From: Clostridia bacterium
GTDB taxonomy: Bacteria > Bacillota > Clostridia > Oscillospirales > UBA644
Direction of reading: 5' to 3'
Assembly: GCA_017934975.1 (NCBI GenBank)
Contig: JAGBIM010000023.1
Span: 117,757 to 181,756 of the forward strand
Length of the DNA stretch: 64,000 bases
Shown here: positions 54,280 to 63,194 of the stretch, one piece after another
How positions within the stretch are numbered: position 1 is the stretch's first letter
Layout of the letters: every line of letters starts with the position of its first letter
The notes under the pieces: model-generated
Databases searched by the model: none
The model's input: only the letters and a program-made list of their open reading frames with translations
What the model was told of the DNA's origin: nothing
Program-made: the position numbers and the translations under genes

Positions 54280-55497
54280 TTACAGATCACAGACGTCTTT
54301 GGAGGGACGCTTGAACCAGGCGCCGTTGGTGAAATCGGGCATAGCCTGAGGTGCGCCGCCCTGCTGGATGGACATTTCCGAAAGGACCGCCACTGCCTGC
54401 CAGGTTGCCCCGTCGTACACGTCGATGGGCATGGCTTCCTTCTTCTGCAAGGCGTCGGTGAAGGCCTTGTAAGCGTGCCAGTCCATCCCGCCGTGGCCTG
54501 CCGCCAGAGCCTCGGGGGTCACGTTTTTCCAGCAACCGGGCAAATATTCCGCCTCGTAGGCCGCCGCGTTTCCGATGGCCTCCCGATAATATGCCGCAGG
54601 ATCCCAGCCCTCTTTTCCGCCGTCCATGTAGACCGAATGGGTGTTCTGTTCGTACATCCCCTTGGTTCCCCGCACGGTGAAGGCGCGGCTGTAAGAACGG
54701 GGCAGGGTGGTATCCAGATTGAGCAGAATCGTCTCGCCGCCCGCGCAGGTCAGCACGGTGGTAACGATGTCTCCCTGCTTGAAAACGGTGTTTTTCATCT
54801 CCTCCGTGGCGTCGGCACGAGTCTGAACGTATTCCTTCAGCCCTTCCGCCTTAGAAGCAAAGGAAGAGACGGTGAGGATCCGGTTCCCACGGTTGATGTT
54901 CAACAGTTTCGCAATGGGGCCCAGCTCGTGGGTGGGATAATTCTCGCAGTTTCGATTCTTATAATTATCAAAACGGTAATGACGGTTCACGTGACCGTAA
55001 GACACTTCCCGCCGCAAATCGTGGCCGTAAGCACCGGAGCAGTGAACGATGGTTCCGAAGAGATTTTTCCGTGCCATAGCCGTGGCCAGAAGCTCTTCCT
55101 TGCCCCAGCAACAGTTTTCCATAAACATATAGGGCGTACCCGTAGCTTCCTGGGTGCGGACCAGATTATAGCAATTTTCCAGAGTATATTCACACCCCAC
55201 CTCACTTGCAACGGCAATGCCCTTTTTCATGGCGTAGATGGCGATCTGCGCGTGAGTACTCCAATCGGTGAAGACGAAAACCGCATCCAACCCCTTAGTG
55301 TTCAGAGCTTCTTTATAATCGGAAAAACCCTTCACGTCGGTCATTCCAACGGCCTTCACCGCATCCACCGCCCTGGCGACCCGATCCTCGTACAGATCGC
55401 AGACCGCGTCCACGATAATATCTTCATTCTTCAAAAGAACGTGACGGAGCAGGCCATATCCCCGTCCGCCAAGACCTACCACACAAGCATGAATCAT
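54280..55497 (-). CDS. Gfo/Idh/MocA-family protein resembling GH109 NAD-dependent glycosidases
   Basis: 405 residues. N-terminal Rossmann fold (CVVGLGGRGYGLL) and the Gfo/Idh core with SEVGCEYTLENCYNLV and YPTHELGPIAKLLNINRGNR. The C-terminal part has GHGGMDWHAYKAFTDALQK and MPIDVYDGATWQAVAVLSE, close to GH109 alpha-N-acetylgalactosaminidases. GH109 enzymes cleave by a redox mechanism using tightly bound NAD. Convergent with lacZ. Substrate is inferred from motifs only; a plain sugar dehydrogenase is the alternative. Confidence 0.87.
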   Translation of the reverse strand: MIHACVVGLGGRGYGLLRHVLLKNEDIIVDAVCDLYEDRVARAVDAVKAVGMTDVKGFSDYKEALNTKGLDAVFVFTDWSTHAQIAIYAMKKGIAVASEVGCEYTLENCYNLVRTQEATGTPYMFMENCCWGKEELLATAMARKNLFGTIVHCSGAYGHDLRREVSYGHVNRHYRFDNYKNRNCENYPTHELGPIAKLLNINRGNRILTVSSFASKAEGLKEYVQTRADATEEMKNTVFKQGDIVTTVLTCAGGETILLNLDTTLPRSYSRAFTVRGTKGMYEQNTHSVYMDGGKEGWDPAAYYREAIGNAAAYEAEYLPGCWKNVTPEALAAGHGGMDWHAYKAFTDALQKKEAMPIDVYDGATWQAVAVLSEMSIQQGGAPQAMPDFTNGAWFKRPSKDVCDL

Positions 55498-55527
55498 AAT
55501 TTCCTTCTCCTTTTGGTGCTTCTTTGC

Positions 55528-55565
55528 AAAAAAGGAACCGACTATTTGACAACAATCGGTTCCTT
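55528..55565 (-). terminator. Terminator after IMP dehydrogenase gene
   Basis: Arms AAAGGAACCGA (55531-55541) and TCGGTTCCTTT (55555-55565), with T6 following on the minus strand. It lies 12 bp beyond the IMPDH stop. Confidence 0.85.
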
Positions 55566-55577
55566 TCGCTTTTTTCT

Positions 55578-57077
55578 TTAGTTCTGGACTTTGTCCTTAA
55601 CCACCACGTCGTGGGCACCGCCTTCCACGATGGAAACGGAGCTGACGAGGGTCAGCTTGGCCTTCTCCTGCAGTTCGGGAATGGAGAGGGCCCCGCAGTT
55701 GCACATGGTGGAGCGGATCTTGCTGAGGGTCACGCCCACGTTATCGTGCAGAGTTCCTGCGTAGGGCACGTAGCAGTCCACGCCTTCCACGAAGGAAAGC
55801 TTCGCCGCGCCGCCCAGGTCGTAACGCTGCCAGTTGCGGGCACGGGCAGAGCCTTCGCCCCAATATTCTTTCATGTAATTGCCGTTGACCATCACCTTGT
55901 TGGTGGGGGATTCTTCAAAGCGGGAGAAATAGCGGCCCAGCATGCAGAAGTCCGCACCCATGGCAAGGGCGAGGGTCATATGATAATCGTGAACGATCCC
56001 GCCGTCGGAGCAGATGGGAATATAAATACCGGTTTCTTCGAAATATTCGTCACGGGCCTTGGCAACCTCGATGACCGCCGTAGCCTGACCGCGACCGATG
56101 CCCTTGGTCTCGCGGGTGATGCAGATCGAACCGCCGCCGATGCCGATCTTGATAAAGTCCGCGCCTGCTTCGGCAAGGAAGCGGAAGCCGTCCCGATCCA
56201 CCACGTTTCCGGCACCAACCTTTACGGTGTCGCCGTATTTTTCACGGATGAATTTAATGGTGCGACTCTGCCATTCGGTAAAGCCCTCGGAGGAGTCGAT
56301 ACAAAGCACGTCCACCCCGGCTTCCACCAGAGCGGGAACCCGTTCTGCGTAGTCGCGGGTGTTGATGCCGGCACCGACCACGTAACGCTTATGGCTATCC
56401 AGAAGTTCCATGGGGTTGCCCTTGTGCTGATCGTAGTCCTTGCGGAAGACGAAGGAAACGAGGCGTCCGTCGGCGGAGACGATGGGCAGAGAGTTGAGCT
56501 TGTTATCCCAGATAATATCGTTGGCTTCCTTCAGGGTAGTTCCTTCGGGAGCGGTGACCAGCTTTTCCAGAGGAGTCATGAAGGTTTCCACCTTCTGATC
56601 GGGGGACATACGGCTGACGCGGTAATCGCGGCCGGTCACGATGCCCAGAAGTTTTCCGCCGGAGGTTCCGTCCGAGGTGACGGCGATGGTGGAGTGGCCG
56701 AGACGCTCCTTCAGTTCCAGCACGTCCGCCAGAGTCTGGTCGGGACGGATGTTGGAATCGGAGGTCACGAAGCCTGCCTTGTAGCCCTTCACGCGACGGA
56801 CCATAGCCGCTTCGTCTTCAATGCTCTGGGAGCCGTAAATAAAGGAAACACCGCCCTCTTTGGCAAGGGCAATGGCCATTCTGTCGTCGGAAACCGACTG
56901 CATGATGGCAGAAACCAGGGGAATATTCATCGTAATGGCGGGTTCTTCGCCCTTACGGAACTTGACGAGAGGCGTTTTGAGAGAAACGTTTGCAGGGATA
57001 TGTTCCGCACCGGAATACCCGGGAACCAACAGATACTCGCTGAAGGTATGGGAACATTCGTCGTAGTAAAAAGCCAT
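55578..57077 (-). CDS. guaB: IMP dehydrogenase, Tritrichomonas-like type
   Basis: Oxidises IMP to XMP, the committed step of GMP synthesis. 499 residues: barrel with a CBS pair inserted at about 100-220. The catalytic cysteine is Cys319 in [11 protein letters not shown] and the base dyad is Arg418-Tyr419 in NWQRYDLGG, the same numbers as in the Tritrichomonas foetus enzyme. Typical bacterial GuaB reads GPGSICTTR at the cysteine loop. [20 protein letters not shown] also follows the trichomonad pattern. Preceded by AAAAGGAG; 54 bp after an LRR protein gene. Confidence 0.95.
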   Translation of the reverse strand: MAFYYDECSHTFSEYLLVPGYSGAEHIPANVSLKTPLVKFRKGEEPAITMNIPLVSAIMQSVSDDRMAIALAKEGGVSFIYGSQSIEDEAAMVRRVKGYKAGFVTSDSNIRPDQTLADVLELKERLGHSTIAVTSDGTSGGKLLGIVTGRDYRVSRMSPDQKVETFMTPLEKLVTAPEGTTLKEANDIIWDNKLNSLPIVSADGRLVSFVFRKDYDQHKGNPMELLDSHKRYVVGAGINTRDYAERVPALVEAGVDVLCIDSSEGFTEWQSRTIKFIREKYGDTVKVGAGNVVDRDGFRFLAEAGADFIKIGIGGGSICITRETKGIGRGQATAVIEVAKARDEYFEETGIYIPICSDGGIVHDYHMTLALAMGADFCMLGRYFSRFEESPTNKVMVNGNYMKEYWGEGSARARNWQRYDLGGAAKLSFVEGVDCYVPYAGTLHDNVGVTLSKIRSTMCNCGALSIPELQEKAKLTLVSSVSIVEGGAHDVVVKDKVQN

Positions 57078-57131
57078 GGGGGTAATCTCCTTTTCACTTC
57101 TTTATATTTGAAATTATTGATTCCGAATCAA

Positions 57132-59009
57132 TTATTGAACCACCGTAACGCCCTTGCCTGCCAAGGCCTGATAGGTCGCATCGGGGATCTTGCTTCCCGA
57201 GCAATTAACCGAAGTCAACTCGGCACAGTTGAGAAGGGGGGAAAAATCCGTAACGAAATTGTTGCTGACGTTGAGGATTTTCAGGTTGAACAGCAACGCA
57301 ACGGAACCGATTTCCGTAAACTCGTTCCCGGCAATGTCCAGCATTTCCAGAGACCCGAGGGCCAGCATGGTGGCAAGATCGGAAAGCTTACACCGCGCGG
57401 CGTAAAGGTTCTTTACGGGGGACGAGGTCAGATATCCGAAATCCTGAACTCCCGTTCCCGAAACGTTCAGGGTGGTCAGATTGGTCATGGAGGAGAGAGG
57501 CTCCAGAGAGGAAACCTTCGTGTCGGAAAGGGAAAGGTTCATCAATCCCGTCAGATTCCGCAGACCGTCCAGGGTACTGATCTCGTTATTGCTCACGTCC
57601 AGGGTTTCCAGCCGACGGCATTCGGAAAGCGGTGCGATGGACTGGAACAAGTTGGACGAAACGTTCAGATTCGTCAGTGCAACGCAACCCGAAAGGGCAG
57701 AAATATCGGGAATCAGATTGTTGGACAGGTTCAGCGTCGCCACCGTCTGCTGACCCGAAAGCCAGGCAACGGAATTCAGCGCGTTCCCCGAAAGATCCAG
57801 AGTTTTCAAGGAGGCAAGGCGGTTCAGGGAAGGAACGGATTTGATCTTGTTTCCCGAAGCATCCAGCTCCTGCAGGGAAACCATGGACATGGCCCCGGAA
57901 AGGTTGGTCAGATTGTTGTTTTCAATGGAAAGGCTTTGCAGCCAGATGATCATGGAAATCGTGGAGAACTGCTCGTCGGTCAGGGCACAGCCGTCCATGG
58001 AAAGGGAGCGTAGCTGGCTGAGGCGACGGAGGGGCTCCAGAGAAAGAATTCCCTGCTCGCCGTCCAGATTAACGGCAGAGAGGTTTGCCATGTTCAGAAG
58101 ATCGTCCAGTACGGACAGAGAGCCTGCACCGGGCGCAACGGAAACGTCCAGAGCGGTGACCAATTCCAGATCTTTATAATAGAGCGTTCCGGAAGGCTTG
58201 CCCAAAACGGTACGAACGATCTGCTCCACCTTGGGATCCTTGAACACGTATTCGGTCTTCTCGTTATAAATACGGAAGGTGGCGTCGTATTCCACGCTGG
58301 GCATCCCCGCGTCGTTGATCGCAACGGCACGCAGGTTTACCGTCCCCGCGTCGATAAGGATCTTGGAACCGGGGATATAGATCTCCGAATCCCGATCGGG
58401 GGTATTCCCGTCCAGCGTGTAATACACGGTGGTATTGGCGGGAACGTTCAGTTCAATCTCCCGCGCCTCGGAAAAAACTCCGGGCTGATGGTTTGCGGAA
58501 ATGGCGGGAGGACGTTCCTCGTTGAGTTTCACCACGATATAGGTGGTGGTGATGCTTTTCAGATACTCCAGCGCCTCGGCAACACGGTTCTGATCGGTAA
58601 GAAGATACACCTTCTGCCGATAATAATCCTCGTAACGGGGCTGCAGGCTCAACCCTTCGTTCAGAAGAGCCTCGGCCTTCTGGAAATTTCCCTGCGCCCG
58701 ATAGATCTCAATGGCGTGAAGACGGGCTTCGCTTTCCTTCGGATCCACGGCAAGGCACTTTTCGTAATACTCCAGTGCCGTTTTCAGATCGCTCTGTGCC
58801 ATAGCCTCGTTGGCACGGTCCAGATATTTCTCGGAGGTACCAAAGGCGTTGGGGTCCTGCGTATACACGAACCAGAGGATTCCAATCAATCCGAGCAGAA
58901 TGAAGCACACGGAAAACGCATAGAAAAAACGGCGGGCGTAGTGCTTTTTAATGGGCACGGACTCGGACAGATCCAAGGGCTTTTTACGCCGATCGTTTCG
59001 GTTTGCCAT
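57132..59009 (-). CDS. Membrane-anchored TPR and leucine-rich-repeat protein
   Basis: 625 residues. A basic cytoplasmic N-terminus and one membrane helix (about 27-50) put the rest outside the cell. Then come TPR units (about 62-155; ALEYYEKCLAVDPKESEARL), a chitobiase-like beta domain (about 170-250; NTTVYYTLDGNTPD), and at least ten internalin-type leucine-rich repeats to the C-terminus (LQELDASGNKIKSVPSLNRL and similar). No cleavable signal or sorting motif. Follows gltA by 22 bp. Probable surface protein for binding or scaffolding; partner unknown. Confidence 0.88.
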   Translation of the reverse strand: MANRNDRRKKPLDLSESVPIKKHYARRFFYAFSVCFILLGLIGILWFVYTQDPNAFGTSEKYLDRANEAMAQSDLKTALEYYEKCLAVDPKESEARLHAIEIYRAQGNFQKAEALLNEGLSLQPRYEDYYRQKVYLLTDQNRVAEALEYLKSITTTYIVVKLNEERPPAISANHQPGVFSEAREIELNVPANTTVYYTLDGNTPDRDSEIYIPGSKILIDAGTVNLRAVAINDAGMPSVEYDATFRIYNEKTEYVFKDPKVEQIVRTVLGKPSGTLYYKDLELVTALDVSVAPGAGSLSVLDDLLNMANLSAVNLDGEQGILSLEPLRRLSQLRSLSMDGCALTDEQFSTISMIIWLQSLSIENNNLTNLSGAMSMVSLQELDASGNKIKSVPSLNRLASLKTLDLSGNALNSVAWLSGQQTVATLNLSNNLIPDISALSGCVALTNLNVSSNLFQSIAPLSECRRLETLDVSNNEISTLDGLRNLTGLMNLSLSDTKVSSLEPLSSMTNLTTLNVSGTGVQDFGYLTSSPVKNLYAARCKLSDLATMLALGSLEMLDIAGNEFTEIGSVALLFNLKILNVSNNFVTDFSPLLNCAELTSVNCSGSKIPDATYQALAGKGVTVVQ

Positions 59010-59032
59010 TCCTTTTCACCTCTTTGTGAAGC

Positions 59033-60397
59033 TTACTTACGGTTGTTGATGGGTACGTACAGGTGCTTACCACCGATAAATTTATATGCGGGACGGATGA
59101 CTTTCGAACCGGAGGAAAGTTCCTCCACCCGATGCGAGCACCAGCCTGCCACGCGGGCAATGGTGAACAGGGGGGTATACAGCTCCGTGGGAATTCCCAG
59201 CATCCGATAGATGAAGCCGGAATAAAGATCCACGTTGGCGCATATGATCTTATCGCCCCCGCGAACCTGAGAGAAGGCGGTTCCCGCAAGGCGTTCCACC
59301 GATTCGATCAGATGGAATTCGTCGCCCATACCCTTTTCCTCCGCCAGTTTTCCCGCACGGGCCTTCAGCGCCGCGGCACGGGGGTCGGAGAGGGTATACA
59401 CCGCGTGGCCCATCCCGTAGATCAGGCCACTGCCGTCTCCCGCTTCTTTGCGAAGAATCTTGCAAAGATAAGCCAGAACCTCTTCGTCGTCCTTCCAGTT
59501 GGAGACGTTTTTCTTGATATCGTCCATCATGTTGCAGACCTGCAGGTTCGCACCGCCGTGACGGGGCCCCTTCAGAGAGCCGATGGAGGCCGCAATGGCA
59601 GAATAGGTATCCGTACCCGTAGAGGACAGAACGCGGGTAGTAAAGGCGGAGTTGTTGCCGGCGCCGTGCTCCGCGTGCATAATCAGACAAGCATCCAGAA
59701 GCCGCGCTTCGGCAGGGGTGAATTTCTGATTCTTCCGCATAATGTGCAGGAAGTTTTCCGCCGTACCCAGTTCCGCAGAGGGAACGTGGAGATACATACT
59801 CTCTTTATCGTAATGACGCTTTTTCACCTGATAGGCCTGCACCGCAATAATAGGAAGACGGGCGATCAGCTGAATGGATTGCCGCAGAAGATTCTGCAGA
59901 GAAATATCGTCGGGGTTATTATCGTAAGAATAAAGCGCCAACACCGAACGGGCCATTTTGTTCATCACGTCCCGGGAGGGGGCCTTGATGATCATATCCT
60001 CGGTGAAGTTTTCGGGAAGCTCCCGCACGGAGGCCAGCAGAGAATTGAATTCCTCCAACTCCTGCGCCGTGGGCAGTTTGCCCATCAGAAGCAGGTAAAC
60101 GACCTCTTCAAAGCCGCAGCGGCCCTCCGCCTCGTAGCCCTTCAGAAGGGAGTTTACGTCAATCCCCCGATAGATCAGCTGACCGGGAGCGGGAACACGG
60201 TCCCCGTCCTCGATCACGTAGCCGCGCACGGAGCAGATGCGGGTCGCCCCCACCATAACGCCCGACCCGTCGGGTTCCCGAAGGCCGCGCTTGATTTTAT
60301 AGTTTTCATAAACGTGCGGATCGATGAAATTATTCTTGCGGTAGTCTTCACTCAACCGCCCGATCAACGCCTCGCGTTCTTTTTCCGTTTCGAACAT
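59033..60397 (-). CDS. gltA: Citrate synthase
   Basis: Condenses oxaloacetate and acetyl-CoA. 454 residues with the active-site regions MHAEHGAGNNSAFTTRV (histidine), GMGHAVYTLSDPRA (histidine) and a late aspartate-containing segment; GPRHGGANLQVCNM is another hallmark. The N-terminal extension before the core makes it longer than GltA of E. coli. First gene of a leftward unit with the LRR protein and IMPDH. No other TCA gene is nearby, so it may supply glutamate precursors. Confidence 0.95.
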   Translation of the reverse strand: MFETEKEREALIGRLSEDYRKNNFIDPHVYENYKIKRGLREPDGSGVMVGATRICSVRGYVIEDGDRVPAPGQLIYRGIDVNSLLKGYEAEGRCGFEEVVYLLLMGKLPTAQELEEFNSLLASVRELPENFTEDMIIKAPSRDVMNKMARSVLALYSYDNNPDDISLQNLLRQSIQLIARLPIIAVQAYQVKKRHYDKESMYLHVPSAELGTAENFLHIMRKNQKFTPAEARLLDACLIMHAEHGAGNNSAFTTRVLSSTGTDTYSAIAASIGSLKGPRHGGANLQVCNMMDDIKKNVSNWKDDEEVLAYLCKILRKEAGDGSGLIYGMGHAVYTLSDPRAAALKARAGKLAEEKGMGDEFHLIESVERLAGTAFSQVRGGDKIICANVDLYSGFIYRMLGIPTELYTPLFTIARVAGWCSHRVEELSSGSKVIRPAYKFIGGKHLYVPINNRK

Positions 60398-60475
60398 AGA
60401 ATCCTCCGAACCAGAGCAGATCCCTTCCGTTTGAAAGGGTACAGTAACTCATCATAAAATTTTATATTATCTTGT

Positions 60476-60504
60476 ATTATATCACATTTTTTCGGATTCG
60501 TCAA
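60476..60504 (-). promoter_or_regulatory. SigA promoter of gltA operon
   Basis: Minus strand TTGACG (60499-60504), 17-bp spacer, perfect TATAAT (60476-60481). Leader of about 70 nt; the promoter nearly touches the divergent spoIID ribosome binding site. Confidence 0.73.
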
Positions 60505-60521
60505 GAGATTGGAGGAAAAAA

Positions 60522-61361
60522 ATGCGAGGATTTCCCACTTTTCTTTTATTTTTCACTCTTTTGTTCTTCCTCACCCCTCTTCTTTGTCTCTCCGCGGGGG
60601 ATTTTTCAGCCCACGAGGATTCGGGCGGAGGCGAGGCGTACAAGCTCCCTCAAACCGTCTCACGCAAGGGGGAAGACTGCTCCGTCGCAGATCTGATCAC
60701 GGGACGATTGGCGGCTATGGGGGTCAAGGGATTCCGTCCCGAAGCCCGAAAAGCCGCGGCGGTGGCGGCGGCAACGGAACTGGCGGCTTTGTACGCAAGG
60801 GAGGGCAACGCGGACGCCTACGAAATCCTCACGCCCGAGGAAGCGAAGAAATCCTGGGGAGAGGCCTGGTTCAAAACCTACTGGCCCGAGCTGGAGGAAG
60901 CGGTCCGGGAGACCTGGGGACAGGTGCTCCGGCTGGACGGAAACCTTTTTTCGCCCTCCGTCTTTCCCCTCTCCTGGGGGCAAACGACGGCAGGGGTGGA
61001 ATGTCCCTACGATTTTACGGCGGAAGGATTTGAAGCGGAGATTGCGGTTTCCGCCGCAAAGGCACGGAAGGTCTTCCCCGATTACGAAACCTCCCTCACG
61101 GTAAAAAAAGCCCGAAACGGCCGCGTGGAAACGGTCACTTCGGGCAGTACGGTATTGACGGGAGACGAAACGGCGAAGCGCTTCGGCCTTCCCTCCCCCT
61201 CCTTTTCTGCAAGGGTCGAAGAGGGTCGGCTGATCTTCACCTGCCAAGGGAAGGGAAGCGGCGAGGGAATGTCCCTGTACGGCGCCAACGAATGGGCAAA
61301 ACGGGGCATGGATTACGAAGAGATCCTCACCCGCTTTTACCCCGACGCAACCCTCAGTTAA
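60522..61361 (+). CDS. spoIID: SpoIID-like peptidoglycan lytic protein
   Basis: Membrane-anchored transglycosylase-type protein that degrades septal peptidoglycan in engulfment. 279 residues, shorter than Bacillus SpoIID (343). An N-terminal membrane helix or signal (about 3-25) is followed by a divergent SpoIID/LytB domain. The C-terminal hallmark is GKGSGEGMSLYGANEWAKRGMDYEEILTRFY. ATG 60522 follows TTGGAGGAAA. Its last 8 bp overlap the end of the convergent spoIIQ-type gene, its functional partner in engulfment. Confidence 0.88.
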   Translation: MRGFPTFLLFFTLLFFLTPLLCLSAGDFSAHEDSGGGEAYKLPQTVSRKGEDCSVADLITGRLAAMGVKGFRPEARKAAAVAAATELAALYAREGNADAYEILTPEEAKKSWGEAWFKTYWPELEEAVRETWGQVLRLDGNLFSPSVFPLSWGQTTAGVECPYDFTAEGFEAEIAVSAAKARKVFPDYETSLTVKKARNGRVETVTSGSTVLTGDETAKRFGLPSPSFSARVEEGRLIFTCQGKGSGEGMSLYGANEWAKRGMDYEEILTRFYPDATLS

Positions 61362-62058
61362 GCCGCGCTGCAGGGTCCAGATAGGCCCCGTCCCGCAGAA
61401 GAGCAAAATGCAGATGGGTTCCGTCCAAGCTTTCACATTCGGCGGTGTTTCCCGTCTTTCCGATCACGTCTCCCTGCAGAACCTCCTGTCCCAGTAAAAC
61501 GGGGATTTCATCCGCCAAGGACTGATAGATGGAAAGGGTCCCGTCGGCGTGTAAAATCTCCACCGTCCGCCCCATCAGCTCGTCGTAATAAATCTGATCC
61601 ACGATGCCGTCCGCGGCGGCGGCCACGTCCACGGAATGGTCGGTGTGATAATCAATCCCCTGATGGACCCGCCAATCGTTCATGGTCTCGGAAAAAACGG
61701 GAACGGTCAGGGAAAAGCCCTTTCCCACCGTCCCGTTGACGGGAGCGATCATCTGCACGTCCTGCACGGGAAGATCGGAGGGCTCGTCCCGGGAACTATC
61801 CTCGGAAGAAACCGTGTCGGAAATTTCCTCCGTAGAAGGGGTGGTATCCGACGGAGTTTCGGTATCGGTGTCGGGCATTTGTACCGTCTGTTGGGGATCA
61901 AGGGGATTCACGGCCTCCGCCGCCTCCTCTTGGGGCATAAAAAACAAGGCAAAGAGGCTCAACAGCACCAGACCCGTTGCCCCTACGGCCAGATACAGAC
62001 CGCTGCCCTTGGTAAAAAAGGAAAGAAAGCCCTTTCCGTTTCGGTAAAATTTACTCAT
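61354..62058 (-). CDS. spoIIQ: SpoIIQ-type M23 (LytM) family protein
   Basis: Forespore membrane protein that binds SpoIIIAH across the septum in engulfment. Start ATG 62058 follows AAAGGAG; the longer upstream frame crosses a promoter. 234 residues: membrane helix (about 22-42), acidic Ser/Thr/Asp-rich linker (about 45-100), LytM domain (about 105-234). The metal site looks intact (RVHQGIDYHTD and THLHFAL), unlike Bacillus SpoIIQ, which lacks a zinc-binding histidine; clostridial SpoIIQ proteins often keep it. A general M23 endopeptidase is the alternative, but length, anchor and spoIID neighbour favour SpoIIQ. Confidence 0.84.
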   Translation of the reverse strand: MSKFYRNGKGFLSFFTKGSGLYLAVGATGLVLLSLFALFFMPQEEAAEAVNPLDPQQTVQMPDTDTETPSDTTPSTEEISDTVSSEDSSRDEPSDLPVQDVQMIAPVNGTVGKGFSLTVPVFSETMNDWRVHQGIDYHTDHSVDVAAAADGIVDQIYYDELMGRTVEILHADGTLSIYQSLADEIPVLLGQEVLQGDVIGKTGNTAECESLDGTHLHFALLRDGAYLDPAARLN

Positions 62059-62090
62059 AAAAGCACGCTCCTTTGTGTAAGATCTGTCCG

Positions 62091-62120
62091 TAGTTTCGCC
62101 CTTTTTGCCGCAAAATATGC
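62091..62120 (-). promoter_or_regulatory. Putative SigF promoter of spoIIQ
   Basis: Minus strand GCATA (62116-62120), 15-bp spacer, GGCGAAACTA (62091-62100). Both match the Bacillus SigF pattern GYATA and GGNNANANTR, and the predicted start falls about 25 bp before spoIIQ. Bacillus spoIIQ is transcribed by SigF. Confidence 0.6.
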
Positions 62121-62128
62121 ACACACCC

Positions 62129-62157
62129 TTGACAGAGACGCAAAAAAAAGGTATAAT
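62129..62157 (+). promoter_or_regulatory. SigA promoter of tcdA
   Basis: Perfect TTGACA (62129-62134), 17-bp spacer, perfect TATAAT (62152-62157); GAGGAG follows before the ATG at 62185. It lies directly beside the divergent spoIIQ promoter. Confidence 0.85.
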
Positions 62158-62184
62158 AAATTGAAACGAAACGAGGAGTCTTTT

Positions 62185-62895
62185 ATGGAAGAGTATACCC
62201 AACGCACGGAACTGCTTTTAGGCACCGACGCCTTAAAAAAACTGAATCAATGCCACGTGGCGGTCTTCGGACTGGGCGGCGTGGGCGGATACGCGGCGGA
62301 GGCCCTGGCCCGCACGGGAATCGGAGAGTTGACCCTGGTGGACGCAGACGCCTTTCATCCCTCCAACCTGAACCGCCAACTGTTTGCCACCACGGAAACT
62401 CTGGGAAAGCGGAAAACGGAGGTGGCGGCGGCTCGGCTGAAAACCGTTGCTCCCAACTGCAAAATCCACCCCCTGGACTTTTTCTACACCCCCGAAAACG
62501 CTCATCAGATCGACCTTTCTCAATTTGATTATATCGTGGACGCCATCGACACGGTCACCTCGAAGATCCACCTGATCTGTGCCGCAGACGCCGCAAAAAT
62601 TCCCCTCATCTCCTCCATGGGGACGGGGAACAAGCTGGACCCCACGCGGCTGAAGATCACCGATCTTTACAAAACCGAGGGATGCCCCTTGGCGCGGGTT
62701 CTGCGACGGGAACTGAAGGTCCGTGGCATCCGCAGATTGAAGGTGGTTTTCTCCGACGAAGAGCCGAAAAAGACCGTAGTTCCCGACGATTCCTCCCCCC
62801 GTCACGCCCCCGCCAGCGCCATATTCGTCCCCGCCTGCGCCGGGCTGACCCTTGCGGCAGAAGCGGTGAAGGACCTGACGAAACAAGCAAAATAA
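62185..62895 (+). CDS. tcdA: tRNA threonylcarbamoyladenosine dehydratase
   Basis: E1-like enzyme that cyclises t6A37 in tRNA. 236 residues from ATG 62185, which follows ACGAGGAG. ATP-binding VAVFGLGGVGGYAAEALARTG, DADAFHPSNLNRQL with the arginine finger, and the C-terminal FVPACAGLTLAAEAV are typical. Cysteines of classical zinc-binding ThiF/MoeB are absent, as expected for TcdA. A longer frame upstream is antisense to spoIIQ and is not used. Confidence 0.93.
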   Translation: MEEYTQRTELLLGTDALKKLNQCHVAVFGLGGVGGYAAEALARTGIGELTLVDADAFHPSNLNRQLFATTETLGKRKTEVAAARLKTVAPNCKIHPLDFFYTPENAHQIDLSQFDYIVDAIDTVTSKIHLICAADAAKIPLISSMGTGNKLDPTRLKITDLYKTEGCPLARVLRRELKVRGIRRLKVVFSDEEPKKTVVPDDSSPRHAPASAIFVPACAGLTLAAEAVKDLTKQAK

Positions 62896-62902
62896 CGCGA
62901 AT

Positions 62903-62938
62903 AAAAAGCCGCCCCGAATCAAATTCGGGGCGGTATGC
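62903..62938. terminator. Bidirectional terminator after tcdA
   Basis: Arms CCGCCCCGAAT (62909-62919) and ATTCGGGGCGG (62923-62933), A5 before and a T-rich tail after. Its left half belongs to a 22-bp direct repeat (62897-62918) found again at 63579-63600. Confidence 0.85.
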
Positions 62939-62947
62939 TTTTTCATT

Positions 62948-63151
62948 TTAGTCCTGCACAAATTCAATCAAGTCCGCAATTCCACAATTAAGGGCTTTGC
63001 ACATCCGATCCAAAAGATCGCTGTCATAACGAACTACCTTGTTTTTGTAATAGTTGTCCACGATATGAAAACGGATTCCCGTCCGCTTAGCCAATTCATA
63101 CCGCGTAATCCCTTTTTCCCGCAGGCATTGTTCCAATTTCAGTCGAACCAC
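62948..63151 (-). CDS. Small XRE-family helix-turn-helix regulator
   Basis: 67 residues starting at GTG 63151, preceded by AAGGATG. The whole protein is a HTH_3/YozG-type domain: LEQCLREKGITRYELAKRTGI, then RFHIVDNYYKNKVVRYDSDLLDRMCKALNCGIADLI. Divergent from a SLOG-family gene; the two share a 100-bp control region. It may repress that gene or itself. Confidence 0.88.
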   Translation of the reverse strand: MVRLKLEQCLREKGITRYELAKRTGIRFHIVDNYYKNKVVRYDSDLLDRMCKALNCGIADLIEFVQD

Positions 63152-63194
63152 ACAATCACATCCTTTTTATATATTTTACAAAATAGATACCCCC

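Noticed and set aside
60440..60470. SigE-type promoter (CATAAAAT) before spoIID
   Set aside because: The -10-like octamer is present at about 60453, but no matching -35 sequence lies at the right distance.
61636..62895. 419-residue version of TcdA
   Set aside because: The extra N-terminus is antisense to spoIIQ; ATG 62185 has its own promoter and ribosome binding site.
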